Shown here one piece after another: positions 1-7,078 of a stretch of 10,431 bases of DNA. A model generated the notes under the pieces. That model worked only from the letters and a program-made list of their open reading frames with translations. It did not search any database and was not told the DNA's origin. This DNA comes from Desulfovibrio sp. OttesenSCG-928-G15 (GTDB lineage: Bacteria > Desulfobacterota > Desulfovibrionia > Desulfovibrionales > Desulfovibrionaceae). The position numbers and the translations under genes were made by a program. Each line of letters opens with the position of its first letter. The stretch's first letter is position 1. Location: contig JAJDIC010000074.1 in the NCBI GenBank assembly GCA_030266525.1, positions 1 to 10,431 on the forward strand, written 5' to 3'.

Positions 1-222
1 TTCGGCATCGACTTTCTGATTGGTGAAGAGGAATACCTCGGCGAGGGTTTCGGCACGGAACTGGTTCGCCTGGTGGGCAGCGCAGCCATGCAGGACGCAG
101 GTGCCCAGCGCCTGATAGCCGACCCGGACCCGGGCAACGCTCCCTCCATCAAGGTCCTGGAAAACAACGGCTATGTACTGGATGAGAAAACAGGTCTCTA
201 CGTCTGGGACCTCTCTCAATAA
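1..222 (+). CDS. GNAT-family N-acetyltransferase, AAC(6')-like, C-terminal part only
   Basis: This is the last 73 codons of a gene that starts before the window; the frame is open from base 1 and stops with TAA at 220-222. The visible segment carries the GNAT acetyl-CoA-binding core: a GID strand start, then the YLGEGFGTELV stretch that matches the pyrophosphate-binding Q/RxxGxG/A loop region and following helix, then DPDPGNAPSIKVLENNGY, the usual GNAT motif in which an Asn/Ser pair precedes a helix ending in a xxGF/Y turn. This spacing is typical of the Acetyltransf_8 / aminoglycoside 6'-N-acetyltransferase branch. Family knowledge says such enzymes transfer acetyl from acetyl-CoA to an amine. 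The substrate cannot be told from this end, and most chromosomal members are not proven resistance enzymes. A strong hairpin follows 28 bases after the stop. Confidence 0.82.
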   Translation, partial: FGIDFLIGEEEYLGEGFGTELVRLVGSAAMQDAGAQRLIADPDPGNAPSIKVLENNGYVLDEKTGLYVWDLSQ

Positions 223-249
223 CCCCTTTGCCCGATTGCTGCGTACAGG

Positions 250-292
250 GCAAGAACCCCCGGCGAACATACAGATCGCCGGGGGTTCTTGC
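250..292 (+). terminator. Probable terminator hairpin after the GNAT gene
   Basis: A perfect 16-bp inverted repeat is visible: gcaagaacccccggcg at 250-265 and its reverse complement at 277-292, with an 11-base loop. The stem is very GC rich in its inner part and the 3' arm ends in gggggttcttgc, followed by atatt. There is no long uninterrupted T run, but the T-rich end of the stem and the position between two convergent genes fit a Rho-independent terminator. It is the first strong structure downstream of the GNAT stop. It could also act on read-through from lon. Confidence 0.65.
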
Positions 293-361
293 ATATTGTA
301 AGGCATGGGCCTCACAAAGCATCATGGGAAGAACAGCTCCTGGAGCAGAGTAACTTTGCGA

Positions 362-400
362 TTTGCCGCTCAAGGGCGGGCAAAGCCCGCCTGCGGCAAA
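362..400. repeat. REP-like nested palindrome downstream of lon
   Basis: An outer stem tttgccgc (362-369) pairs with gcggcaaa (393-400), and an inner stem ggcgggc (375-381) pairs with gcccgcc (385-391) around an aaa loop. The bases tcaag bulge on one side only. A related element with the same order of blocks (gccg, tcaa, gggc, inner hairpin, gcggcaa) lies at 5221-5251 downstream of tig in the same orientation. Two-tier hairpins with a one-sided bulge at gene 3' ends are typical of REP-like elements. It may also serve as the lon terminator region, but there is no T run. A further short stem, gcaagg 407-412 with ccttgc 427-432, lies just beside it. Confidence 0.55.
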
Positions 401-465
401 CTCAAGGCAAGGATTTGCGGACAACCCCTTGCAGAGCATTCATACATTTTCAATGGCAAAGTGCT

Positions 466-2937
466 CTAATGCTGGGGAACCCCCGTCTCTGCCCCGTCTT
501 CGGCGCAATCCATTTTGCGCAAGGAGAGGTACAGCGGTGATGTTCCCCGCCTGCTGGGGTACATTTCTTCTGTTGAGCCGAGAAGGGCCTGGGGCAGCAC
601 TTCATCCACATGATTAACCGGGAGAATGGTCAAACCTTTCAGGATATCGTCCGGCACTTCTTTCAGGTCTTTTTCGTTATCCTTGGGAATAATGACCGTA
701 GTTATCAGTCCCCTATGCGCGGCCAGCAGCTTTTCGCGCAGGCCGCCAATGGGCAGCACCCGGCCGCGCAGGGTTATTTCGCCGGTCATGGCGATATCGT
801 TGCGTACAGGTATGCCGAGCAGGGCCGAAACCAGCGATGTGGTCAGGGTAATGCCCGCAGACGGGCCGTCCTTGGGAGTTGCCCCTTCCGGTACGTGGAT
901 ATGGATGTCTATTTCCTTGTGAAAGTCCGGCCTCAGACCAAAAAGGTCAGAGCGCGAGCGCACATAGGAAAGCGCGGCCTGGGCGGATTCCGTCATCACC
1001 TCGCCCAGCTTGCCGGTGGTGCTCACCTTGCCCTTGCCGGGCATAAGCGCGGTTTCCACCAGCAACAGCTCCCCGCCGGTCTGAGTGTAGGCAAGGCCCG
1101 TGCACACGCCGATTTGCGGGTCGTCTTCCCTTTCGCCATGCCGGAATTTTTTGACCCCAAGGAAACTGCCCAGGTTCTGGCGGGTAACTGTAACCTGCTT
1201 TTCCAGATCGTTTGCCGCCACAATTTGCATGGCCGACTTGCGGCACACAGTAGCAATTTCACGCTCAAGGCTACGCACGCCCGCTTCCCTGGTGTAGGTG
1301 CGAATTATTTCCAGAACGCTGTTGTCGGAAATACGCAGGTTCTTGCTTTGCAGGCCGTGCGCTTCTGTCTGTTTGGGCAGAAGGAAGTTTTTGGCAATGC
1401 TGAACTTTTCCGTTTCCAGATAACCGGATAGCTGGATGATTTCCATCCGATCCTGCAAAGGCAGCGGAATGGAGTGCAGCGAGTTGGCTGTTGTGATGAA
1501 AAAGACCTGCGACAGGTCATAGTCCATATCAAGATAATGATCGCCAAAAGCGTTGTTTTGTTCCGGGTCAAGCACTTCCAGCAGGGCGGAAGAAGGATCG
1601 CCCCTGAAATCCGTGCTCATTTTATCAATTTCATCCAGGCAGAACAGCGGGTTATTATGTTTCACCCTTTTCAGGGACTGAATGATTTTGCCCGGCAGCG
1701 CCCCGACATAGGTGCGCCGGTGACCGCGAATTTCAGCTTCGTCACGTACACCGCCAAGAGACAGGCGAACAAACTCCCGCCCGGTTGCCCGGGAAACCGA
1801 TTTGGCAAGAGAAGTCTTGCCCACGCCCGGAGGGCCTACAAGACAGAGAATCGGGCCTTTGAGCTTGTTGACCAGCTTTTGCACGGCAAGATACTCAAGA
1901 ATACGCTCCTTGGGCTTGTCCAGGCCGTAGTGGTCTGCGTCAAGAATTTCCTTGGCCTTGTCAATATCAATGCTTGTTTCTTTCAGGTCGTTCCAGGGCA
2001 AATCCAGAACCCAGTCCACATAGTTGCGGACCACGGTATATTCCGCAGAAGAGGGCGGAATCTGACGGAGCTTTTTCACCTCGCGCAAGGTTTTTTCGCG
2101 GGCTTCCTCGGGCAGATTTTTTTCACCCAGGCGGCGCTCAAGCTCGTTCACTTCCTCAAGGGGGTCGTCATCCCGGCCCATTTCCTTGTTGATGGCCTTG
2201 ATCTGCTCATTCAGATAATACTCGCGCTGGTTGCGCTCCATTTGGCTCTTAACCCGGCTCTTAATGCGTTTCTCTACGCCGGCAATGGCCAGTTCGCCTT
2301 GCAGCAGTTCAAAAACCCATTCGAGGCGCTCACCGGCGTTCAAAATTTCCAGGGCTTTCTGCTTTTTGAGGTAATCGCCCTTCAGGTGCGGGGCAACCGC
2401 GTCTGCCAGCTTGCCCGGCTCGGAATTGGCTATAATAGCCTGCAAGACTTCCGGCGTGATCTTTTTGTTGATTTTTGCATACTCCTCAAGGCCTTCGATA
2501 GTGGACCGAATCGTTGCGGAGGCGTTCTCCTCATCAAAAGACGTGTCTTCCTCACACGGGCTGACAAGGGCCAGATGATAGTTTTCATCCCCCTCCTGGG
2601 CTTCGGGCGCTACAGGTTCAAACGGCTTCCACTGCGCTCTGTACAGCCCCTCGAACAAAACCTTGATCGAGCCATCCGGCAAGCGCAAAAGCTGCAACAC
2701 CCGGCTTACCGTGCCGATGGTGAACAAGTCATCATTGCCCGGCTTGCTGATAGCCGCGTCTTTCTGGGCCACGAGAAAAATCTGGCGATCATACTCTTCA
2801 ATGGCGCTTTCAATGGCCTTGATGGAACTTTCCCGGCCCACAAACAGGGGCGCAATGGAACGCGGAAACATGACAACCTCGCGCAAGGGCATGAGGGGCA
2901 GTTCCACCGGGGGCAACGAGCTGATATATTCGGCCAT
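466..2937 (-). CDS. lon: ATP-dependent serine protease Lon (LonA type)
   Basis: Lon is a cytoplasmic hexameric AAA+ protease that unfolds and degrades misfolded and short-lived regulatory proteins. The 823-residue product has the full LonA order: N-terminal substrate-binding LAN domain (about 10-210), a charged coiled-coil linker (about 210-310), an AAA+ module with Walker A GPPGVGKT at 368-375 and Walker B FCLDEIDK at 432-439, then the protease domain with catalytic Ser693 in KDGPSAGI and Lys736 in [10 protein letters not shown]. The ATG start at 2937 has AGGAG seven bases upstream, and the protein opens in the expected PLMPLRE motif. It is somewhat longer than E. coli Lon because of a roughly 35-residue C-terminal tail after LPQALL. 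It is the last gene of the tig-clpP-clpX-lon cluster and is separated from clpX by 90 bases holding a strong hairpin, so it may be partly uncoupled. TAG stop at 466-468. Confidence 0.98.
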   Translation of the reverse strand: MAEYISSLPPVELPLMPLREVVMFPRSIAPLFVGRESSIKAIESAIEEYDRQIFLVAQKDAAISKPGNDDLFTIGTVSRVLQLLRLPDGSIKVLFEGLYRAQWKPFEPVAPEAQEGDENYHLALVSPCEEDTSFDEENASATIRSTIEGLEEYAKINKKITPEVLQAIIANSEPGKLADAVAPHLKGDYLKKQKALEILNAGERLEWVFELLQGELAIAGVEKRIKSRVKSQMERNQREYYLNEQIKAINKEMGRDDDPLEEVNELERRLGEKNLPEEAREKTLREVKKLRQIPPSSAEYTVVRNYVDWVLDLPWNDLKETSIDIDKAKEILDADHYGLDKPKERILEYLAVQKLVNKLKGPILCLVGPPGVGKTSLAKSVSRATGREFVRLSLGGVRDEAEIRGHRRTYVGALPGKIIQSLKRVKHNNPLFCLDEIDKMSTDFRGDPSSALLEVLDPEQNNAFGDHYLDMDYDLSQVFFITTANSLHSIPLPLQDRMEIIQLSGYLETEKFSIAKNFLLPKQTEAHGLQSKNLRISDNSVLEIIRTYTREAGVRSLEREIATVCRKSAMQIVAANDLEKQVTVTRQNLGSFLGVKKFRHGEREDDPQIGVCTGLAYTQTGGELLLVETALMPGKGKVSTTGKLGEVMTESAQAALSYVRSRSDLFGLRPDFHKEIDIHIHVPEGATPKDGPSAGITLTTSLVSALLGIPVRNDIAMTGEITLRGRVLPIGGLREKLLAAHRGLITTVIIPKDNEKDLKEVPDDILKGLTILPVNHVDEVLPQALLGSTEEMYPSRRGTSPLYLSLRKMDCAEDGAETGVPQH

Positions 2938-2983
2938 GACGTATCTCCTGAAATCCTTATGAGGCAGTATCTAAAACGCGTGG

Positions 2984-3015
2984 GCCGGGAAAACACACTC
3001 CGATGTTTTCCCGGC
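2984..3015 (-). other. Strong intercistronic hairpin between clpX and lon
   Basis: A perfect 12-bp inverted repeat, gccgggaaaaca at 2984-2995 and tgttttcccggc at 3004-3015, encloses an 8-base loop. It sits 13 bases after the clpX stop and about 46 bases before the lon start. On the transcribed minus strand the bases after the stem are ccacgcgttttag, which is not a real U run, so a full intrinsic terminator is unlikely. A role as an attenuator or as a 3' block to exonucleases that sets clpX and lon mRNA levels apart is inference. Confidence 0.6.
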
Positions 3016-3027
3016 GATAAGTGTCTG

Positions 3028-4308
3028 TCATGCTCCGGCTGCGTCCGCTTCGTAGATCAGCATTGGGGGTTTGTTTTTTTCAACCACCGCCGCGTTGATT
3101 ACGCATTCAAGCAGCCCCTTCTCGGAAGGAAGGGTATACATGATGTCCAGCATGGTGCCTTCCAGCACGTTACGCAGACCGCGAGCGCCGGTTTTTTGCT
3201 CAATGGCTTTTCTGGCAACAGCCTGCAACGCGTCCTGGGTAAAACGCAAAGCCACCTTGTCCAGTTCAAAGAGCTTCTGGTACTGGCGCACCAGCGCGTT
3301 TTTCGGCTCCGTAAGCACCCGGACCAGATCTTCTTCCGTCAGTTCGTCAAGGTGGGTGATAACCGGAATACGGCCTACAAATTCAGGAATAAGGCCGAAT
3401 TTGACCAAATCATTCGGGTGCACGTTATCCAGGTAATCGGTATCCGACTTGGGCTTGCTGGTTTTGCCCTTTTTGGTCGGGTTTTCTATTTTCGCGCCAA
3501 AGCCCATGCTCCTGCCGCGTGTGCGCTGGGACACTATCTTGTCCAGCCCGACAAACGCACCGCCGAGGATGAACAGGATGTTGGAAGTGTCCATGCGGAT
3601 ATATTCCTGCTGGGGGTGCTTTCTGCCGCCCTTGGGGGGAATATTGGCTTCCGTGCCTTCAATAATTTTCAGCAGGGCCTGCTGCACGCCTTCACCGGAC
3701 ACGTCCCTGGTGATGGAGGGGCTGTCGCCCTTGCGGGAAATTTTATCTATTTCGTCGATGTAGATTATACCCCTGGCCGCCGCGCCAAGGTCATAATCAG
3801 CGTTTTGCAAAAGCTGGACGAGAATATTTTCCACATCTTCGCCCACATACCCGGCTTCAGTCAGGGTTGTGGCGTCCGCAATGGCGAAGGGTACGTTAAG
3901 GATGCGGGCCAGGGTCTTGGCAAGCAAGGTTTTGCCGCTGCCAGAAGGCCCCATGAGCAGGATATTGCTCTTTTCAAGCTCCACATCATCGCCTATGGCC
4001 TCTTTGAAGAACACGCGCTTGTAGTGGTTGTGTACCGCAACTGCGAGAATTTTCTTGGCCTGATGCTGGCCGATGACATACTCGTCGAGCCGGGCCTTGA
4101 GATCGGCCGGGGCAAGCAGGGCTCCGTCTTCGCGTACTTCCTCAATGGTCTGGTTGGCCATGATTTCATTGCACAACGAAACGCATTCGTCACAAATGCA
4201 GGTTTTGTCCGGGCCTTCAATCAGGCGTTTTACCTGATCGTCGCCTTTGTCGCAAAACGAACAGCGCAGGCCGCGCTGTTCGGAATCATTCTTAGGGGGC
4301 TTGGTCAT
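3028..4308 (-). CDS. clpX: ClpX, AAA+ unfoldase subunit of ClpXP protease
   Basis: ClpX recognises tagged or native substrates, unfolds them with ATP and threads them into ClpP. The 426-residue protein begins with the zinc-binding domain (Cys16, Cys19, Cys39, Cys42). The AAA+ part has Walker A GPSGSGKT at 120-127, the pore-1 loop GYVG at 153-156, Walker B IIYIDEID at 181-188, the RKH pore loop at 229-231, the arginine finger region EFVGR ending at Arg313, and sensor II GARGLR at 374-379. The ClpP-docking loop, IGF in E. coli, reads MGF here at 268-270. The ATG at 4308 is preceded by AAGGA at eight to nine bases. The gene follows clpP by 19 bases, which indicates cotranscription and matched expression of the two partners. 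Length and all motifs are normal for the family; no defect is seen. Confidence 0.98.
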   Translation of the reverse strand: MTKPPKNDSEQRGLRCSFCDKGDDQVKRLIEGPDKTCICDECVSLCNEIMANQTIEEVREDGALLAPADLKARLDEYVIGQHQAKKILAVAVHNHYKRVFFKEAIGDDVELEKSNILLMGPSGSGKTLLAKTLARILNVPFAIADATTLTEAGYVGEDVENILVQLLQNADYDLGAAARGIIYIDEIDKISRKGDSPSITRDVSGEGVQQALLKIIEGTEANIPPKGGRKHPQQEYIRMDTSNILFILGGAFVGLDKIVSQRTRGRSMGFGAKIENPTKKGKTSKPKSDTDYLDNVHPNDLVKFGLIPEFVGRIPVITHLDELTEEDLVRVLTEPKNALVRQYQKLFELDKVALRFTQDALQAVARKAIEQKTGARGLRNVLEGTMLDIMYTLPSEKGLLECVINAAVVEKNKPPMLIYEADAAGA

Positions 4309-4327
4309 TGTAGGCGTCCTTGGGAAA

Positions 4328-4936
4328 TTAACTGTCTTTTTCCGTATTCAGGTCGTCACGGGAAGTAAGCACACGGTCGATAAGGCCAAGTTCCACGGCT
4401 TCCGCGGCGCTCATAAAATTATCCCGCTCGGTAAGTTCCGCTATTCGTTCCACTTTTTGCCCGCTGTGCCCGGCCATAATTCCATTCAGCACCTCTTTGA
4501 GGCGAAGCACCTCACGGGCGTGAATTTCAATATCCGTGGCCTGTCCGCGAAAACCGCCGGAAGGCTGGTGAATCATGATTCGGCTGTTCGGCAGGGCATA
4601 GCGCATATCTTTGGCTCCGGCACAAAGCAAAAGCGCGCCCATGCTGGCGGCCTGGCCCATGCACAGGGTAGCCACGGGGCAGGTGATGTATTGCATGGTG
4701 TCATAAATGGCGAGCCCCGCAGAAACCACGCCGCCGGGCGAATTGATGTAAAAATAAATTTCCTTTTCCGGATCTTCCGACTCCAAAAAAAGCAACTGGG
4801 CGCAGATAAGTGAGGCCACGTGGTCGTCCACAGCTTCACCAAGAAGCACAATGCGATCTTTGAGCAGGCGGGAATAAATGTCGTAAGCGCGTTCAGAACG
4901 GCCTGTGGTCTCAATAACCATTGGGATAGGCGGCAT
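4328..4936 (-). CDS. clpP: ClpP, proteolytic subunit of Clp protease
   Basis: ClpP forms a double seven-membered ring with the active sites inside and depends on ClpX or ClpA for substrate entry. The 202-residue product is of normal length. The serine-protease triad is in place: Ser98 in GQAASMGA, His123 in MIHQPSGG, and Asp172 in ERDNFMS. The N-terminal stretch [22 protein letters not shown] is the canonical ClpP start, in which a short propeptide is usually cut off autocatalytically. The ATG at 4936 has AAAGGA seven bases upstream. It is the first gene of a clpP-clpX transcription unit; a 415-base gap separates it from tig and holds a candidate extended -10 promoter at 5051-5059. No truncation or odd residue is seen. 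Confidence 0.98.
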   Translation of the reverse strand: MPPIPMVIETTGRSERAYDIYSRLLKDRIVLLGEAVDDHVASLICAQLLFLESEDPEKEIYFYINSPGGVVSAGLAIYDTMQYITCPVATLCMGQAASMGALLLCAGAKDMRYALPNSRIMIHQPSGGFRGQATDIEIHAREVLRLKEVLNGIMAGHSGQKVERIAELTERDNFMSAAEAVELGLIDRVLTSRDDLNTEKDS

Positions 4937-5050
4937 GTGATATTCCTTTACAGAACAAACGGCGTTGCATCCGAACCCGGACAGAAGTTGCCCGGCAGGT
5001 ACGCGCGGTTAGGGTATTTTTTCGCTATCTGGCGACGGAGCAATGCAACA

Positions 5051-5059
5051 TATATACCA
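5051..5059 (-). promoter_or_regulatory. Candidate extended -10 promoter for clpP-clpX
   Basis: On the minus strand the bases read TGgTATATA, an extended -10 element (TGn followed by a TATAAT-like hexamer). No good -35 hexamer stands 16-18 bases upstream, which is tolerated by extended -10 promoters. Transcription would begin near 5044, giving a leader of roughly 108 bases before the clpP ATG. A ctag-ttt-ctag inverted repeat lies just upstream and could be an operator. The assignment is by motif only. Confidence 0.4.
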
Positions 5060-5112
5060 GACAGCTAGTTTCTAGATCTTTTTCCTGCTCAACACGGCGG
5101 GAAGGTACACCA

Positions 5113-5125
5113 CGGTCCGCGACCG
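5113..5125. repeat. Short perfect palindrome cggtc-cgc-gaccg
   Basis: A 5-bp perfect inverted repeat with a 3-base spacer, upstream of clpP and downstream of tig. The gacc core recurs at 5147-5150 and 5157-5160, so alternative pairings exist. On the minus strand it comes just after a seven-T run (5130-5136). It could be a regulator site or part of the tig 3' structure; nothing in the sequence decides which. Confidence 0.3.
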
Positions 5126-5220
5126 GGACAAAAAAATGACAAGCCCGACCGGAAAAGACCGAAAGAGGCTTTGGGCCTACAGGCCACCCGACAGTGCAAC
5201 TCTATGATAGTAAGTCCTAA

Positions 5221-5251
5221 GCCGTCAAAGGGCAAGCATGGCTTGCGGCAA
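5221..5251. repeat. REP-like nested palindrome downstream of tig
   Basis: The inner hairpin is gcaagc (5232-5237) with gcttgc (5241-5246) around an atg loop; flanking gccg (5221-5224) faces ggcaa (5247-5251), and tcaaa bulges on the 5' side. Read on the minus strand it begins TTGCCGCA and ends GCCCTTTGACGGC, closely matching the element after lon (362-400), which begins TTGCCGCA and ends GCCCTTGAGCGGC. The two copies differ in the inner stem, where paired changes keep the hairpin. It lies about 100 bases past the tig stop. Confidence 0.5.
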
Positions 5252-5269
5252 TCTGAAAACAAGACAGGC

Positions 5270-5323
5270 GGGCGGTTTTTTTTACCTGACCGGGAATGCC
5301 CCGGCCAAGCAAAAAAACCGCCC
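5270..5323. terminator. 54-base palindrome with A/T tracts, likely tig 3' structure
   Basis: The arms gggcggttttttt (5270-5282) and aaaaaaaccgccc (5311-5323) are perfectly complementary over 13 bp. Inside them a second stem, ccggg (5290-5294) with cccgg (5300-5304), has a 5-base loop. It lies 28 bases after the tig stop, where a terminator is expected. It is not a textbook one: the T run is in the 5' arm and the A run in the 3' arm on either strand, rather than T after the stem. Termination is inferred from position; transcript stabilisation is equally possible. Confidence 0.5.
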
Positions 5324-5351
5324 ATTCTGCACTATTTGCGCGTCCCGGCTA

Positions 5352-6767
5352 CTACTCTTCAGACTTTGTCTCTTCAGATGCTGCCTCTTCGGGGGCGTCG
5401 TCCTTTTCCGCAGCACCCGCATCAGCCTTCTTGCGGCTCTTTTTGGGCTTTTCCGTAGCGGCGCTCGCTTCTTCCTTGGGCGGTACCATGGTCACTGTGG
5501 CCTTGCTGTAGAGGAAGTCCATGCCCTTGTCGGCAAGAAGCCGGTCACGCAGGGCAAAGAGCAGGTTGTTCTGGGTGTAGTATTCCTTGATGGCGTTGTA
5601 GTCTTGTCCGGCCTGCATGGCCATGCGCCGAAGCTGCAAATCCACTTCCTGCTCGGTAACTTCCAGGTCGTTCTTGCGGGCCACGGTAAGCAGGAAAATG
5701 TGCGAGCGGGTACGCATTTCCGCATCCGGGCGGGCTTCTTCACGCAGGGCTTCTTCGGTCTTGCCAAGCACGGAAAGACTTTTGCCCTGCCTTTCCAACT
5801 TGTGCTGCAATTCGCCCACAATCATGTCAATGTGGCTTTCCACCATGCTTTCGGGCAGGGGGAAGTCCATCATCTTGAGCAGCTTGTCCAGCAAAACCTT
5901 TTGCGCAGCGGCCTTGTTCAGGTCTGTCCGGGTTTGCAGGTAGGAAGTACGAATGCTGTCACGCAGCTTTTCCACACTGTCAAAGCCGCCCGCTTTCTGG
6001 GCAAAGGCTTCGTCAAGCTCCGGCAGCTTCTTTTCCTTAATACTGTGCAGGGTGACCTTCATGGTCACGGTTCTGCCTGCGAATTCGTCATTGAAAAAAT
6101 CATCGGGGAAGGAAACAGGCCCTTCTTTTTCTTCACCCGGCTTCATGGTTTTCACCAGGTTTTCAAAATCGGGCAGGGTCTGGCCTTCGCCAAGGGGAAG
6201 CTGAAAATTGTCGGCCTTGATACCCGCGATGGGAGCACCGCTTTCATCCATAGCCTGAAAATCAATAACGCCGATTTCGCCGTCCTTGGGCTCACGGGAC
6301 TCGCCAAGGGTGATTACTTCGGCCATGTTGCCGCGCAGGCGATCCACCACTGCGTCCAGTTCGTCTTCCTTGACTACGGATTCTTCCTGCTCAACCGCAA
6401 AGCCCTCATATTCGGGCAAGTCAAACTCGGGCATGACCTCAAAGCCTATGCTGTACACAAAGTCTTGCCCCCGCTCTATCTGACCGCCGTCAAAATCAAT
6501 GCGGGAAATAGGCGCGAACTTATTTTCTGTAATAATTTCATTAATATGTACATTGACCAGATCCGTGGTCGCTTCCTTGTACACTTCATTGCGGAACCGT
6601 TTTTCGATAATGCTTGCCGGGACTTTGCCCTTGCGAAAACCATCCAGGGAAATGGAGGTGCGGTACATGGCAATGGTGGCGGAGAGGGCCGCGTCGGTTT
6701 CCTCTGCGGGAACCGTAACGGTTATTTTTTTCTTGACCGGGCTAAGGTCTTCGGTGACATACTGCAT
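5352..6767 (-). CDS. tig: Trigger factor, ribosome-associated chaperone and prolyl isomerase
   Basis: Trigger factor binds at the ribosome exit tunnel, holds nascent chains and has peptidyl-prolyl isomerase activity. The 471-residue product shows the three-domain plan: an N-terminal ribosome-binding domain with the signature GFRKGKVP at 43-50, an FKBP-type isomerase domain at about 161-245 (KDGEIGVIDF to TLHSIK), and a helical C-terminal chaperone domain to about 430. The last 40 residues are a low-complexity Ala/Glu/Lys tail, including KKSRKK, which lengthens the protein beyond the usual 430-450. The start MQYVTEDLSPVKK is the canonical family start; AAAGGAG lies about eleven bases upstream of the ATG at 6767, slightly far but the only credible site. 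It heads the tig-clpP-clpX-lon cluster, but the 415-base gap and palindromes after it suggest it is mostly its own transcription unit. Confidence 0.97.
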   Translation of the reverse strand: MQYVTEDLSPVKKKITVTVPAEETDAALSATIAMYRTSISLDGFRKGKVPASIIEKRFRNEVYKEATTDLVNVHINEIITENKFAPISRIDFDGGQIERGQDFVYSIGFEVMPEFDLPEYEGFAVEQEESVVKEDELDAVVDRLRGNMAEVITLGESREPKDGEIGVIDFQAMDESGAPIAGIKADNFQLPLGEGQTLPDFENLVKTMKPGEEKEGPVSFPDDFFNDEFAGRTVTMKVTLHSIKEKKLPELDEAFAQKAGGFDSVEKLRDSIRTSYLQTRTDLNKAAAQKVLLDKLLKMMDFPLPESMVESHIDMIVGELQHKLERQGKSLSVLGKTEEALREEARPDAEMRTRSHIFLLTVARKNDLEVTEQEVDLQLRRMAMQAGQDYNAIKEYYTQNNLLFALRDRLLADKGMDFLYSKATVTMVPPKEEASAATEKPKKSRKKADAGAAEKDDAPEEAASEETKSEE

Positions 6768-6879
6768 CGCGTAATACGCTCCTTTCAGGGATTTGCGCTT
6801 TTTTTATCGTCTGGCGCGGGGCGCTGCCTCCAGGCATGGCCCTATGAAGGGTCTTACCATACACGAAAGGCGCTCGGGC

Positions 6880-6908
6880 TGTGTATCAGGTATCGCCATG
6901 CTCTGCAA
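6880..6908 (-). promoter_or_regulatory. Candidate sigma-70 promoter for tig
   Basis: On the minus strand TTGCAG (6908-6903) and TACACA (6885-6880) are spaced by 17 bases, a fair match to TTGACA and TATAAT. Transcription would start near 6873, giving a leader of about 105 bases. A better -35 alone, TTGACA on the minus strand at 6992-6987, lacks a good partner. Motif evidence only. Confidence 0.35.
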
Positions 6909-6984
6909 CCGTTGACCGGCGTGAACCTGCAAAAAATTCGCTGCCGCTTCGGGCATGCTCCGCGCGGCGTCGGGAAGCGACCTT

Positions 6985-7013
6985 TTGTCAATCCATGCGG
7001 GGTGTGCTACACC
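6985..7013 (+). promoter_or_regulatory. Candidate promoter with overlapping palindrome for the DUF808 gene
   Basis: TTGTCA (6985-6990) is followed after 17 bases by TACACC (7008-7013), a weak but correctly spaced promoter. The -10 hexamer lies inside the perfect inverted repeat ggtgt-gct-acacc (7001-7013), which would suit a repressor site. The leader to the ATG at 7079 would be about 60 bases. Both the promoter and the operator idea are inference. Confidence 0.35.
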
Positions 7014-7078
7014 GTTTTCAAGCGCGTTTGATACAGTAGTTCGTCCAATGTTTTTACTGCAGATCACAAGGATATATC

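Larger units (their letters stand above)
4937..5351. other. Long intergenic region between tig and clpP, palindrome rich
   Basis: This 415-base stretch holds no credible gene. From the tig side it contains a 54-base A/T-tract palindrome (5270-5323), a REP-like element (5221-5251), the short inverted repeats ggcct-ac-aggcc (5174-5185) and cggtc-cgc-gaccg (5113-5125), a seven-T run on the minus strand (5130-5136), a ctag-ttt-ctag repeat near 5066-5076, and a candidate clpP promoter near 5051-5059. No HrcA CIRCE-type inverted repeat and no convincing sigma-32 promoter was found by eye. Short plus-strand open frames here have no family resemblance and are shadows of low value. Confidence 0.7.
6768..7078. 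other. Divergent intergenic region, tig and DUF808 gene
   Basis: This 311-base stretch separates two genes read away from each other, so it should carry promoters for both. Candidates are listed separately (6880-6908 for tig, 6985-7013 for the DUF808 gene). The tig-side leader contains cgataaaaaaagcgc on the minus strand and a small gcct-cc-aggc repeat near 6826. A plus-strand open frame from 5238 runs across the tig antisense strand into this gap to 7031, but it has no own start signal or family match and is treated as a shadow. No RNA gene or riboswitch is recognised. Confidence 0.65.

Noticed and set aside
1..222. Calling the GNAT fragment an antibiotic-resistance gene
   Set aside because: Only the C-terminal part is present and the AAC(6')-like motif pattern is shared with many enzymes of other or unknown substrate.
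1474..4368. A 964-codon plus-strand open frame opposite lon and clpX
   Set aside because: It lies wholly antisense to two certain genes, has no family resemblance, and its composition (rich in Phe, Gln, His, Val) is that of a reverse-strand shadow of GC-biased codons.
4937..5230. Search for a CIRCE operator or sigma-32 promoter upstream of clpP
   Set aside because: Neither the TTAGCACTC-N9-GAGTGCTAA repeat nor a CTTGAA / CCCCAT pair at proper spacing was found by eye.
5238..7031. A 597-codon plus-strand open frame opposite tig
   Set aside because: It is antisense to tig through most of its length, has no ribosome site or recognised domain, and crosses the palindrome at 5270-5323; best explained as a shadow frame.
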